Positions 41,760 to 51,089 of a stretch of DNA of 64,000 bases are shown piece after piece (the stretch's first letter is position 1; every line of letters begins with the position of its first letter). The translations under genes and the position numbers were made by a program. Location: contig NZ_CP046252.1 in NCBI RefSeq assembly GCF_009720145.1, forward strand, positions 1,426,001-1,490,000, written 5' to 3'. This DNA is from Sphingobium sp. CAP-1. GTDB taxonomy: Bacteria; Pseudomonadota; Alphaproteobacteria; Sphingomonadales; Sphingomonadaceae. The notes under the pieces were generated by a model. That model made no database searches. It was not told the DNA's origin and saw nothing but the letters and a program-made list of their open reading frames with translations.

Positions 41760-44093
41760 TCAGTCCTGGGTCAGGAAGTCGGGCAGACCGCCCGGCGCCG
41801 GGCCGTCGTCCTTGCCGCCTTCGCTGCGTTCACGGCGGGGGCCGCGATCACCGCCATCACGGCGCGGACCACGATCGCCACCGCGACCGCCACGGTCGCC
41901 GCCGTCACGGCGCGGGCCGCGACCACGATCGCCGCGATCACCACGGTCGCCGCGCGGTTCACGCGGTTCGCGAGCCGGACGTGTGTCCTCCAGCTCCTCA
42001 CCGGTTTCCTGATCGACGACGCGCATCGACAGGCGCACCTTGCCGCGCGGGTCGATCTCCAGAACCTTGACCTTCACTTCCTGGCCTTCGGAGACGACAT
42101 CGGTCGGCTTTTCGACGCGCTCATTCTTCATTTCGGAGACGTGGACGAGGCCGTCCTTGCCACCCATGAAGTTCACGAACGCACCGAAGTCGACAATGTT
42201 GACGACCTTGCCGACATAGACCTTGCCGACTTCCGCTTCCTCGACGATGCCCAGAATCCACTTCTTGGCAGCTTCGATCTGGGCGATGTCGGACGAGCTG
42301 ATCTTGATGACGCCTTCGTCGTCAATGTCGACCTTCGCGCCGGTTTCCGCGACGATCTCGCGGATGACCTTGCCGCCGGTGCCGATAACGTCACGGATCT
42401 TCGACTTGTCGATCTGGATCGTCTCGATGCGCGGGGCATGGGCCGACAGTTCGGTGCGGGTCGAGGACAGCGCCTTGCTCATCTCACCCAGGATATGGGC
42501 GCGGCCTTCCTTCGCCTGACGCAACGCGACTTCGAAGATTTCCTGCGTGATGCCGGCAACCTTGATGTCCATCTGCATGGTGGTGATGCCCGCTTCCGTG
42601 CCCGCCACCTTGAAGTCCATGTCGCCCAGATGATCCTCGTCGCCCAGAATGTCGCTGAGGACAGCGAAATTCTTGCCTTCCAGGATCAGGCCCATGGCGA
42701 TGCCCGACACGGGGCGCTTCAGGGGCACGCCCGCGTCCATCATCGACAGCGAACCGCCGCAGACGGTGGCCATCGAGGAGGAACCGTTCGACTCGGTGAT
42801 GTCCGAGAGAACGCGGATGGTGTAGGGGAACTCGTCCTTGGTCGGCAGCACGGGATGCAGCGCACGCCATGCCAGCTTGCCATGGCCGACTTCACGACGG
42901 CCCGGCGCGCCGAAGCGGCCGACTTCACCGACCGAATAGGGCGGGAAGTTATAGTGCAGCATGAAGTTTTCATAATGCAGGCCAGTGAGGCCGTCGATCA
43001 TCTGCTCGGCGTCCTTGGTGCCCAGCGTGGTGGTGCAGATCGACTGCGTTTCGCCACGGGTGAACAGGGCCGAACCATGGGTGCGCGGCAGGAAGCCGAC
43101 CATCGCCTCGATCGGGCGGATCTGGGTGGTGGTGCGGCCGTCGATGCGCTTGCCGTCCTTGAGGATGGCGCCACGCACGATTTCCGATTCCAGCTTCTTG
43201 GTCAGCTTGATGCCGGCCATCACGGTCTGGGCGTCGAGGCCGTCTGCCGCGAACTGGGCCTTCGCCTTGGCGCGGGCTTCATTGAGCGCGTTGGAGCGGG
43301 CCGACTTGTCGGTCAGCTTGTAGGCTGCCGTGATGTCCTTGCCGATCAGCTTCTTCAGCTTCTTCTTCAGGTCGTCCAGATCGTCGCCCTTGGCAACATC
43401 CCACGGGTCCTTCGCGGCCTTTTCGGCCAGCTCGATGATCGCGTTGACGACCTTCTTCGACGCTTCATGGGCGAAGAGAACGGCGCCGAGCATCACGTCT
43501 TCCGACAGTTCCTTGGCTTCGGATTCGACCATCATCACCGCATTGCCGGTGGCGGCGACGACCAGGTCGAGTTCGCCGGCCTTCACTTCGTCCAGCGACG
43601 GGTTGAGCTGATATTCGCCATCCTTGTAACCGACGCGCGCGGCGCCGATCGGACCCAGGAAAGGCACGCCCGACAGGGTCAGCGCGGCCGACGCGGCGAT
43701 CATCGCGACGATATCGGGTTCGCTTTCGCCGTCGAACGACATCACCTGAGCGATAACGTTGATTTCGTTATAGAAACCTTCGGGGAACAGCGGGCGGATC
43801 GGGCGGTCGATCAGGCGGGAAACCAGCGTTTCCTTTTCCGTCGCGCCACGCTCCCGCTTGAAGAAGCCACCCGGAATGCGACCGGCGGCCGAATATTTTT
43901 CCTGATAATGGACGGTCAGCGGGAAGAAGTCCTGGCCTTCCTTCACCGACTTGGCGGCGGTCACGGCGCACAGCACCACGGTTTCGCCATAGGTCGCCAG
44001 CACGGCGGCGTCGGCCTGACGCGCAATACGGCCGGTTTCGAGGGTCAGCGTCTTGCCGGCCAGCTCGATTGATACCTTCTTTACATCGAACAT
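41760..44093 (-). CDS. pnp: polyribonucleotide nucleotidyltransferase (PNPase)
   Basis: A 777-residue 3'-5' phosphorolytic exoribonuclease forming a trimeric ring in the degradosome. Two RNase PH domains, a KH domain (IRDVIGTGGKVIREIVAETGAKVDI) and an S1 domain (GKVVNIVDFGAFVNFMGGKDGLVHVSEM) are present. The C-terminus carries an extra tail of about 60 residues made of RGD/RGG-like repeats (GDRGDRGDRGRGPRRDGG and similar), probably an RNA-binding disordered region. It is the last gene of the translation cluster, about 170 bases after rpsO. Confidence 0.98.
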   Translation of the reverse strand: MFDVKKVSIELAGKTLTLETGRIARQADAAVLATYGETVVLCAVTAAKSVKEGQDFFPLTVHYQEKYSAAGRIPGGFFKRERGATEKETLVSRLIDRPIRPLFPEGFYNEINVIAQVMSFDGESEPDIVAMIAASAALTLSGVPFLGPIGAARVGYKDGEYQLNPSLDEVKAGELDLVVAATGNAVMMVESEAKELSEDVMLGAVLFAHEASKKVVNAIIELAEKAAKDPWDVAKGDDLDDLKKKLKKLIGKDITAAYKLTDKSARSNALNEARAKAKAQFAADGLDAQTVMAGIKLTKKLESEIVRGAILKDGKRIDGRTTTQIRPIEAMVGFLPRTHGSALFTRGETQSICTTTLGTKDAEQMIDGLTGLHYENFMLHYNFPPYSVGEVGRFGAPGRREVGHGKLAWRALHPVLPTKDEFPYTIRVLSDITESNGSSSMATVCGGSLSMMDAGVPLKRPVSGIAMGLILEGKNFAVLSDILGDEDHLGDMDFKVAGTEAGITTMQMDIKVAGITQEIFEVALRQAKEGRAHILGEMSKALSSTRTELSAHAPRIETIQIDKSKIRDVIGTGGKVIREIVAETGAKVDIDDEGVIKISSSDIAQIEAAKKWILGIVEEAEVGKVYVGKVVNIVDFGAFVNFMGGKDGLVHVSEMKNERVEKPTDVVSEGQEVKVKVLEIDPRGKVRLSMRVVDQETGEELEDTRPAREPREPRGDRGDRGDRGRGPRRDGGDRGGRGGDRGPRRDGGDRGPRRERSEGGKDDGPAPGGLPDFLTQD

Positions 44094-44232
44094 AGATTTT
44101 TCCTTCGCCCGCCTGGCCCTATTGCCGGGCGGGGCCAGTGGTGCGGGCTAACCGGCCCGCTGCGGTGTCGGGGCATCGTCTGGCCCCTGAAATGAAACGG
44201 AGCGCCGGATTGCGCCCCTTTCAGAATCGGAA

Positions 44233-44252
44233 ACGGCCCCGAATGGGGCCGT
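44233..44252 (-). terminator. hairpin after rpsO
   Basis: Arms ACGGCCCC and GGGGCCGT with GAAT loop, 16 bases beyond the rpsO stop and followed by TTTCCG on the minus strand. In other bacteria this rpsO-pnp gap holds a terminator and an RNase III site; the gap here is about 170 bases. Confidence 0.65.
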
Positions 44253-44267
44253 CCCTTTGTAGCAGGC

Positions 44268-44537
44268 TTACTTGCGCAGGCCCAGCTTGGTGATGAGGTC
44301 GGTGTAGCGACCCGCATCCTTCTTCTTCAGATAGTCCAGCAGCGAACGGCGCTTGTTGACCAGCATCAGCAGGCCGCGACGGCTGTGGTTATCCTTGTGA
44401 TGCGACTTGAAATGCTCGGTCAGGTTCGTGATACGCTCGGTCAGGATCGAAACCTGAACTTCCGGCGAACCCGTGTCACCCTCAGCGCGGGCATATTCCT
44501 TGATAAGCGCTTCCTTGCGCTCGGCAGTGATCGTCAT
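44268..44537 (-). CDS. rpsO: 30S ribosomal protein S15
   Basis: An 89-residue protein (ITAERKEALIKEYARAEGDTGSPEVQVSILTERI, then HHKDNHSRRGLLMLVNKRRSLLDYLKKKD) that binds 16S rRNA in the platform. The length is exactly typical. The start codon directly abuts the truB stop, so the two are translationally coupled, and pnp follows. Confidence 0.99.
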   Translation of the reverse strand: MTITAERKEALIKEYARAEGDTGSPEVQVSILTERITNLTEHFKSHHKDNHSRRGLLMLVNKRRSLLDYLKKKDAGRYTDLITKLGLRK

Positions 44538-45467
44538 CTACTTTTCTTCCTTCGGCATCAGGTTAAATCCACGCACCACCCGGATGTCTCCGTTCTGGTT
44601 TTCAACCAGCGCCACGGGAATGGTCCCGTCGAACGCCAGATGAAGGCCGGTGGCAGTGGCGGACCCCGAAAGCACCTTCCCCTGTCGGAGAGCCAGCGCT
44701 TCATCGGGAGAGACTGCGAGAGCCGGGATGTCGTCCAGCCCTGCGGTCAGCGGCAGCATAAGCCCACCGATGCAGCCGCCCCTAGCAGCTTCGTCCAATT
44801 TGTCCAGTGAAATTGCGGTGTCCAGGGCGAACGGCCCGGCCCTGATCCGCCGCAGCATGGTGACATGGCCGACCGTGCCGAGCGCCAGCGCGATGTCGCG
44901 CGCAAGGGAGCGGATATAGGTGCCTTTGGAGACATGGGCGGTGAAGGTGATGGACGACAGCCCATCCCCGTCCGGCTGCTGTCCATGGATCGTCAGGCCA
45001 TGGATCGTCACCGCACGTAGTTTCATCACGACATCCTCCCCCTTGCGGGCGAGGTCATAGGCGCGCTGGCCGTCGATCAGGATCGCGCTATAGGCGGGCG
45101 GCGCCTGCTCGATAGGGCCGGTGAAGCGGGGCAGGATCGCCTCCACTTGCTCCAGCGTGGGCCGAACGTCGCTTTCCGCGACCGGCTTGCCCTCCAGATC
45201 CAGCGTGTCGGTCTGCACACCGAAAGCGACGGTAAAATCGTAAATCTTGTCGCTGTCGAGCATCCGGCCGGCCAGCTTGGTCGCTTCCCCGATCGCGATC
45301 GGCAGCACCCCGGTCGCCAGCGGATCGAGCGTGCCGCCATGACCGACCTTCCACTTTTCCATGCCGCCTAGTGCCTCTCGCTGGATGCGCAGCGCGCGCT
45401 TGACCGCGCTGACCGCCTGCGTCGAGCCAAGGCCATGAGGTTTATCGAAGATGATCCAGCCGTGCAT
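44538..45467 (-). CDS. truB: tRNA pseudouridine-55 synthase TruB
   Basis: A 309-residue enzyme making pseudouridine 55 in the T-loop of tRNAs. MHGWIIFDKPHGLGSTQAVSAVKR opens the homologous part; the catalytic aspartate is within GGTLDPLATGVLPIAIG, and RAYDLARKG and CSKGTYIRSLARDIA-like HVSKGTYIRSLARDIA motifs follow. The ATG at 45467 is chosen because upstream sequence has no homology. It lies 31 bases downstream of tdk. Confidence 0.97.
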   Translation of the reverse strand: MHGWIIFDKPHGLGSTQAVSAVKRALRIQREALGGMEKWKVGHGGTLDPLATGVLPIAIGEATKLAGRMLDSDKIYDFTVAFGVQTDTLDLEGKPVAESDVRPTLEQVEAILPRFTGPIEQAPPAYSAILIDGQRAYDLARKGEDVVMKLRAVTIHGLTIHGQQPDGDGLSSITFTAHVSKGTYIRSLARDIALALGTVGHVTMLRRIRAGPFALDTAISLDKLDEAARGGCIGGLMLPLTAGLDDIPALAVSPDEALALRQGKVLSGSATATGLHLAFDGTIPVALVENQNGDIRVVRGFNLMPKEEK

Positions 45468-45498
45468 GGCGCGCCTGTAGAGCGACACGCACAGTCTG

Positions 45499-46077
45499 TC
45501 AGCCCCGCATCTGCTCCACGAAATGACGGCGGCAAAGGGCAACATAGCGGTCGTTGCCGCCAATTTCCGTCTGCGCACCCTGGCGGATCGCCCTGCCCTG
45601 CCCGTCGACACGCAGGTTCATGGTCGCCTTGCGACCGCAGTCGCACACCGTCTTGATCTCGCTCAGCGTGTCGGCAAGACCCAGCAGATGGGCGCTGCCT
45701 TCGAACAATTCGCCCTGAAAATCGGTCCGCAGGCCATAGCAGAGGACCGGCACGCCAAGCCGGTCGCACACCGCCGCCAATTGCCACACCTGGTCGCGGG
45801 TCAGGAACTGCGCCTCATCCACCAGCACGCAGGACAGCGGCGTCGCCTGATGCCGGGCGGCAATGGCGGCCAGCATATCCACCTGCGGATCGAACAGATG
45901 CGCCGGCGCCTCCAGCCCGATGCGCGAGGCGACGCGGCCCTGGCCATAGCGATCGTCGATCGCAGCGGTCCACAGCATCGTCGCCATGCCGCGTTCCTGA
46001 TAGTTGAAGCTGGATTGCAGCAGGGTGGTCGATTTCCCCGCATTCATCGAACTATAGTAGAAATAGAGTTTGGCCAT
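45499..46077 (-). CDS. tdk: thymidine kinase
   Basis: A 192-residue type II thymidine kinase that phosphorylates thymidine in the salvage pathway. Walker A-like YYSSMNAGKSTTLLQ is at the N-terminus, Walker B is VLVDEAQFLT, and the lasso/zinc region has KTVCDCGRKA with further cysteine and histidine (ALCRRHF). It is inserted between truB and the alpha/beta hydrolase gene in the translation cluster, not its usual context. Confidence 0.95.
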   Translation of the reverse strand: MAKLYFYYSSMNAGKSTTLLQSSFNYQERGMATMLWTAAIDDRYGQGRVASRIGLEAPAHLFDPQVDMLAAIAARHQATPLSCVLVDEAQFLTRDQVWQLAAVCDRLGVPVLCYGLRTDFQGELFEGSAHLLGLADTLSEIKTVCDCGRKATMNLRVDGQGRAIRQGAQTEIGGNDRYVALCRRHFVEQMRG

Positions 46078-46091
46078 CGCCGCGCTTGTAC

Positions 46092-46134
46092 GCGATTTCG
46101 AGGCGGATGGAACATCCGCCGGCTCGGAAATCGC
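46092..46134. repeat. inverted repeat upstream of tdk
   Basis: GCGATTTC and GAAATCGC outer arms with inner GGCGGAT and ATCCGCC arms around GAAC-like loop bases. It lies between the hydrolase stop and tdk start and may terminate the hydrolase transcript or shape the tdk leader. Confidence 0.5.
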
Positions 46135-46148
46135 GACAATCAGAGAGA

Positions 46149-47042
46149 TTAGCGGATGGTCGGCGCAACCCCAGCGAGGAACCGGACGAGCGCGTCGGCC
46201 AGCGCGATGCGGCTGTCGGAAAAGCTGGGATCGGTCGGCCAGACCATCAGCCGCGAATCCGGGTTGGCCCCCTGCGCATCGGCGGCAGCCTTGCGCGCCA
46301 TGGCGTCGATGCCCCGTTCCGCGCCGATCATGGTGAGCGGGCGGCGGCCATAGCCGGCAAGCCGGCGGCCCAGGTCGAACTTCTGCCCGTCCGCCCTGAT
46401 CTCGTCGGTCAGGCTGTCATAGCTCGCGCCATGAAGCGGCGGCAAATCGCCCGCCACCTCGGCTTTCCAGCCCGCCTCCCCTTCCGGCGTGGCGAGCGCG
46501 GCGACGGTCTGCGCCGGATCCCAGGGATCGATCAGGAACAGCCCGGCGACGCGCGGTTCGGCGGCGGCGGCATCGGCGGCCATGAAGCCGCCCATGCTAT
46601 GCCCCGCCACCACGATCGCACTGGTGTCTATGCGATATTTCGCCACGGTCGAGGGCTGTTGCAGAAATTGCAGCGCGGCGAAGGCGTCCTGCGACGCATT
46701 GCCGAAGGAGAAGGTGCCGGGACTGCCCCACGATCCGCGATAGTGAAGCGTCAGCACATTCCAGCCGGCGCGACGGGCCGCCTGCGCCAGATCGAGATTC
46801 TGCTCATTGCCGGGAAAGCCGTGGAGCAGCAGCAGCGTCGGATGGATGCCCGCGCCGGCGGCGGTATACATCACCGCGTTCATCGCGCCATCCTCGGCCG
46901 GGATCACAAAGGCGCTCATCCCGGCGGGATAGGCGGCGTCGGGCTTCGGATCGGCAATGACCGCGGGGTGAATGGCAGGGGCTTTGGCCAGGGCGGGGGC
47001 AGCCGCAACGAGCATGGCAAAGACGGCGATGGATTTGCGCAC
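46149..47042 (-). CDS. exported alpha/beta hydrolase
   Basis: A 297-residue protein with signal peptide MRKSIAVFAMLVAAAPALA and an alpha/beta hydrolase fold. The oxyanion-hole region is LLLLHGFPGNE, the nucleophile elbow is VVAGHSMGGF (serine near residue 148), and an aspartate lies in FLIDPWDP. It is probably a periplasmic esterase or peptidase-like enzyme; substrate unknown. It interrupts the rbfA-truB gene order. The 180 bases up to rbfA hold nothing I recognise. Confidence 0.85.
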   Translation of the reverse strand: MRKSIAVFAMLVAAAPALAKAPAIHPAVIADPKPDAAYPAGMSAFVIPAEDGAMNAVMYTAAGAGIHPTLLLLHGFPGNEQNLDLAQAARRAGWNVLTLHYRGSWGSPGTFSFGNASQDAFAALQFLQQPSTVAKYRIDTSAIVVAGHSMGGFMAADAAAAEPRVAGLFLIDPWDPAQTVAALATPEGEAGWKAEVAGDLPPLHGASYDSLTDEIRADGQKFDLGRRLAGYGRRPLTMIGAERGIDAMARKAAADAQGANPDSRLMVWPTDPSFSDSRIALADALVRFLAGVAPTIR

Positions 47043-47222
47043 CTATAGACCCCCATTTGATCAATCTGGTTGAACGACGGCGCTAGCCATCCGAAACCGT
47101 GCCGATCGGCAGGGTCGACCTTTGCATCCCGCTGACCGGGCGGATGAGCGGCGTCACTGTGTTGTCGCGATTGACGATCACCTTCATCCCGCAACTATGC
47201 GGCAGAAGTCAAAGCCCGACAA

Positions 47223-47624
47223 TTACTCTTCGCCCTCATCCTTCGCCAGGTCGCGCGCTACCTTCGGGTCGCGCAGCAGCTTGTCGATATGGCTCCCCTC
47301 GTCAAAACTCTCATCGGAGAGGAATTTGAGCTTCGCCGCATATTTGAGGCGGATGCGGGTCGCGACTTCGCGCTGGAGATAGGCCGTATTGGTGCGCAGC
47401 GCCTTCAGCACCGCCTCCTCATCCTGACCCAGCAGCGACTTGATGAATATGGTCGCGTGGCGCAGGTCGGGCGACATGCGGACTTCGGTGACGCTGACGA
47501 CATGCCTGGCCAGCACATCGTCATGCACGTCGCCGCGCTGAAGAATATCGGACAGGACATGGCGCACCTGTTCGCCCACGCGCAGCAGGCGGACGGACGG
47601 GCCTTCGGATTGTTGTTGAGCCAT
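47223..47624 (-). CDS. rbfA: 30S ribosome-binding factor RbfA
   Basis: A 133-residue KH-fold protein needed for late 16S rRNA maturation and cold adaptation. VRLLRVGEQVRHVLSDILQRGDVHD and VTEVRMSPDLRHATIFIKSLLG are characteristic. It follows infB in the canonical order, but an intrinsic terminator-like hairpin lies immediately before its start codon. Confidence 0.97.
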   Translation of the reverse strand: MAQQQSEGPSVRLLRVGEQVRHVLSDILQRGDVHDDVLARHVVSVTEVRMSPDLRHATIFIKSLLGQDEEAVLKALRTNTAYLQREVATRIRLKYAAKLKFLSDESFDEGSHIDKLLRDPKVARDLAKDEGEE

Positions 47625-47631
47625 GATCTAC

Positions 47632-47662
47632 AAAAAACCTCCTCCCTCCCGGTGGAGGGAGG
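47632..47662 (-). terminator. intrinsic terminator/attenuator between infB and rbfA
   Basis: Perfect arms CCTCCCTCC (47641-47649) and GGAGGGAGG (47654-47662) with CGGT loop. On the minus strand the stem is followed by TTTTTT (47637-47632), ending eight bases before the rbfA ATG. The right arm sequence GGAGG is itself Shine-Dalgarno-like. Confidence 0.75.
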
Positions 47663-47677
47663 GGCTTTTCCAATGGA

Positions 47678-50284
47678 TTACAGCGTGCGCTGGCGTTCCT
47701 CGACCTCGAACAGTTCGAGCGTGTCGCCAACCTTGATGTCGTTCGTATCCTGAAGCACGGCGCCGCATTCCATGCCGGCGCGAACTTCGGACACGTCGTC
47801 CTTGAAGCGACGCAGCGAAGCGATGTTGGTGCGCGACACGATGACATCCGAGCGGGTGAGGCGCGCGGCCAGACCCTTGCGGATGATGCCGTCGAGGACC
47901 AGCAGACCAGCCGCCTTGTCCTTCTTGCCCGCCGGGAACACCTGAAGCACTTCGGCACGGCCGACGATGGTTTCGATGCGTTCCGGCGCCAACTGGCCGG
48001 CCATTTCGCCGCGAACCTCTTCGAGCAGGTCGTAGATCACGTCATAATAGCGCAGCGAGATTTTCTCGCGCTCCGCCAACTGGCGCGCCTTGGCATTGGG
48101 ACGAACGTTGAAACCGATCAGCGGCGCGCGGCTGGCGGCGGCCAGCGTCACGTCGCTCTCGGTGATCGCGCCGACGCCCGAATGCAGGATGCGGACCTTG
48201 ATCTCATCCGTCGAGATGCGGTTGAGCGACGACACGATCGCTTCCACCGAACCCTGCACGTCGCCCTTCACCACCACCGGATATTCGATGACCGTGGTGT
48301 TCAGCGCCGAGAACATATGTTCGAAGCTGGTGGGAGCGGCGGTGGTGCGCTTCTTGGTCGCCTGTTCCTGACGATAGGCGGCGACTTCGCGGGCGCGGGC
48401 TTCATTTTCGACGACGGTGAGCTGATCGCCCGCCTTCGGCACGCCGGACAGGCCCAGCACCTCGACCGGGGTCGAGGGGCCGGCGGACTTCACCTGCTGG
48501 CCCTTGTCGTTGACCAGCGCGCGAACCTTACCGCTTTCGGCGCCGATGACGAAGGTGTCGCCGACCTTGAGCGTGCCCTTGCGGACCAGCACGGTCGCAA
48601 CCGCGCCACGCCCCTTGTCGAGCTGCGCCTCGATCACATTGCCTTCGGCGGCGCGATCGGGGTTGGCGGTCAGTTCCATGACTTCGGCCTGGAGCAGGAT
48701 CTTCTCGATCAGTTCGTCAAGGCCGGTCTTTTTGAGCGCCGAAACCTCCACGTCCTGAACGTCGCCGCCCATGTCCTCGACCACGATCTCTTCGCTCAGC
48801 AGGCGCTCGCGCACCTTTTGCGGGTTCGCTTCGGGCTTGTCGCACTTGTTGATCGCGACGATCATCGGCACGCCGGCGGCCTTGGTGTGGTTGATGGCCT
48901 CGATCGTCTGCGGCATCAGCCCATCATCAGCCGCCACCACCAGAATGACGATGTCGGTGACATTGGCGCCGCGAGCGCGCATTTCCGAGAAAGCCTCATG
49001 GCCCGGCGTGTCGAGGAAGGTGATGACATCACCCCCCTTGGTCGTCACCTGATAGGCGCCGATATGCTGGGTGATGCCGCCGCTTTCGCCCGCGACCACA
49101 TCGGTCCCGCGCAGCGCGTCGAGCAGGCTGGTCTTGCCATGGTCGACATGGCCCATGATGGTCACGACCGGCGCGCGGGGCTTGAGCGTCTCGAACGCGT
49201 CAACCTCGCCTTCCATGCCGATTTCAACGTCGGCATCGGACACGCGCTGGATGCGGTGGCCGAATTCCTCGACCAGCAGTTCCGCCGTATCCTGATCGAT
49301 CGGCTGATTGAGCGTGACGGCGGTGCCCATCTTGAACAGCGCCTTGACCAGATCCGCGCCCTTTTCGGCCATGCGGTTGGCCAGTTCCTGCACCGTGATG
49401 CTTTCCGGCACGATCACGTCGCGACTCTGCTTTTCGCGGGTCTTGGCGCCGCCGGCATAATGCGCGCGACGCTCCTTTTCGCGGGCGCGCTTGAGGGCCG
49501 CGAGCGAACGGGCGCGCGCGCTGTCATCGTCGGCAAGCGCACGGGTGACGGTGAGCTTGCCGGCCTGACGACGATTATCGTCGCCTTTCTTGGTGCGATC
49601 GGGCTTGGCCGGTTCGGGACGCTTGACCGGCGCGACCGGGGTAAAGCGGCGCGGCGGCGGCATCGTCGAAGAGGTGGTGGTCGCCGGGACGGCGGGCGCG
49701 GGCGCAGCCGGTGCCGGTTCGACCGGAGCCGCAACGGCGGCCGGAGCCTCGACCGGTGCGGCCGGAGCCTTTGCCGCTTCCTCCGCAGCCTGGGCCTGAC
49801 GGGTAGCTTCAGCCTCGGCCGCTTCGGCGGCGAGACGATTTTCCTCGGCGCGGCGCTTTTCTTCCTCGCTCGCAGCGAGGCGCTGGGCGTCCTCGCGCCG
49901 GCGCGCTTCCTCCAGCGCGTTCATGCGGGCTTCTTCCGCTTCACGCAGCAGCTTGGCCTGCAATTCCTGACGCGACATCAGGCTCTGCGGCGGTGAATGA
50001 CGTACCGGGGCGGGCTGGGGCGCACGGGCCTGGGGCTGCTGCGGCGCGGCGGGGCGCGGCGCGACGGGCGCGGGCGCCGGTTCGGCCTGGGGCGCGGCCG
50101 CAGGTGCAGCACCGCCCGTCTCACCGGGCTTGCCCATGGGGACGCGGCGCCGCTTCACCTCAACCACGACCGTATTCTTGCGGCCATGGCTGAACTGCTG
50201 CTGCACCTGGCCGGATTCGACGGTCCGCTTGATGCCCAGCGGCTTGCGACCCAGAACCGGCTTGTCTTCCTTGCTGTCACTCAT
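47678..50284 (-). CDS. infB: translation initiation factor IF-2
   Basis: An 868-residue GTPase that places initiator tRNA on the 30S subunit. The long N-terminus is charged and proline/alanine-rich (about residues 1-250). The GTPase core has VTIMGHVDHGKTSLLDALR, DTPGHEAF and NKCD; the initiator-tRNA-binding C-terminal domain ends the protein. It lies in the standard position after ylxR. GC-rich low-complexity repeats in the N-terminal region are normal for this protein. Confidence 0.99.
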   Translation of the reverse strand: MSDSKEDKPVLGRKPLGIKRTVESGQVQQQFSHGRKNTVVVEVKRRRVPMGKPGETGGAAPAAAPQAEPAPAPVAPRPAAPQQPQARAPQPAPVRHSPPQSLMSRQELQAKLLREAEEARMNALEEARRREDAQRLAASEEEKRRAEENRLAAEAAEAEATRQAQAAEEAAKAPAAPVEAPAAVAAPVEPAPAAPAPAVPATTTSSTMPPPRRFTPVAPVKRPEPAKPDRTKKGDDNRRQAGKLTVTRALADDDSARARSLAALKRAREKERRAHYAGGAKTREKQSRDVIVPESITVQELANRMAEKGADLVKALFKMGTAVTLNQPIDQDTAELLVEEFGHRIQRVSDADVEIGMEGEVDAFETLKPRAPVVTIMGHVDHGKTSLLDALRGTDVVAGESGGITQHIGAYQVTTKGGDVITFLDTPGHEAFSEMRARGANVTDIVILVVAADDGLMPQTIEAINHTKAAGVPMIVAINKCDKPEANPQKVRERLLSEEIVVEDMGGDVQDVEVSALKKTGLDELIEKILLQAEVMELTANPDRAAEGNVIEAQLDKGRGAVATVLVRKGTLKVGDTFVIGAESGKVRALVNDKGQQVKSAGPSTPVEVLGLSGVPKAGDQLTVVENEARAREVAAYRQEQATKKRTTAAPTSFEHMFSALNTTVIEYPVVVKGDVQGSVEAIVSSLNRISTDEIKVRILHSGVGAITESDVTLAAASRAPLIGFNVRPNAKARQLAEREKISLRYYDVIYDLLEEVRGEMAGQLAPERIETIVGRAEVLQVFPAGKKDKAAGLLVLDGIIRKGLAARLTRSDVIVSRTNIASLRRFKDDVSEVRAGMECGAVLQDTNDIKVGDTLELFEVEERQRTL

Positions 50285-50363
50285 ACGACTGAACTTAACC
50301 CTTCACTTCCGCTTCGGCCGGATAGGCCCGCCGACGCCCCATAATCTGCTTATTCGGTCGAAA

Positions 50364-51026
50364 CTAATCAGGGACGCCCGGCGCATCGGCGGAGTCACGC
50401 TCCCCATGCACAGGCGCCCCGTTAGCGCAACCCAGATAGCTTTCCAAGCGGCCAATGGCCGCGCGCAGGCGCGAAGCAGCCCGCGAGTCGGTCACCGCGA
50501 TATGGACGACATTGTCCCGCCCCATTGCCATAGATAGGGCGTCCCGGTCCACAGGCAAGGTGATGCCCGCCAAATCCGTGCCTTCCGCTTCCTGACCGAC
50601 GCGCAGCGCCTGATCCAGCTTGCGGTTGCCGTCGGTCGCCGCATCGGCGGCGTGGAGCAGCAATTGCACCTGCCCCTTGCGGCAGGCGACATCGATCTTT
50701 TCCGAACCCGTAAGCAGCATCGACGCACGCGCCTCCAACCCCAGCCGGTCGAGCAGCGCCTTGCGCAGGCCGTCCTCGATCAAGGCCGGCAACAGATCGG
50801 GAATCTGAAGCGCGCCATCCTTGAACGACCGGGCGAGCGCCCCCCGGAGCTTACCCTTGGCGAGCGCGGCTTCCAGTTCGGCGCGCGTCACGCCAATCCA
50901 GGCGCCCCGTCCCGGCGCCTTGGCGCGCAGGTCGGGCAGAACCTGTCCCTCCGGCCCGATGGCCAGGCGGATCAGCGTGTCGGGATCGGCCCGGTCGCCG
51001 GTCAATATGCATTTGCGTTCGGTCAT
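50364..51026 (-). CDS. ylxR: YlxR (DUF448) / L7Ae-like RNA-binding fusion protein
   Basis: A 220-residue protein. The N-terminal YlxR domain has RKCILTGDRADPDTLIRLAIGPEGQVLPDLRAKAPGRGAWI (the GRGAW motif). The C-terminal half (MLLTGSEKIDVACRKGQVQLLLHAADAATDGNRKL) resembles the L7Ae/L30e RNA-binding fold, and the fusion is common in Alphaproteobacteria. Such proteins are linked to ribosome or RNase P RNA metabolism. It sits between the tautomerase gene and infB. Confidence 0.9.
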   Translation of the reverse strand: MTERKCILTGDRADPDTLIRLAIGPEGQVLPDLRAKAPGRGAWIGVTRAELEAALAKGKLRGALARSFKDGALQIPDLLPALIEDGLRKALLDRLGLEARASMLLTGSEKIDVACRKGQVQLLLHAADAATDGNRKLDQALRVGQEAEGTDLAGITLPVDRDALSMAMGRDNVVHIAVTDSRAASRLRAAIGRLESYLGCANGAPVHGERDSADAPGVPD

Positions 51027-51089
51027 GCGCGCCCCTCCGCCAAAACGGATGAAAGGGCAAGACCGACGCTGTCTGTGAGCGCTATTCTC

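Noticed and set aside
41820..41965. Short tandem repeats that could be mistaken for a CRISPR or minisatellite
   Set aside because: They encode the RGD/RGG tail of PNPase in frame; no regular spacer structure.
49600..50200. Low-complexity alanine/proline repeat in infB as a possible insertion
   Set aside because: Normal for the IF-2 N-terminal region in Alphaproteobacteria.
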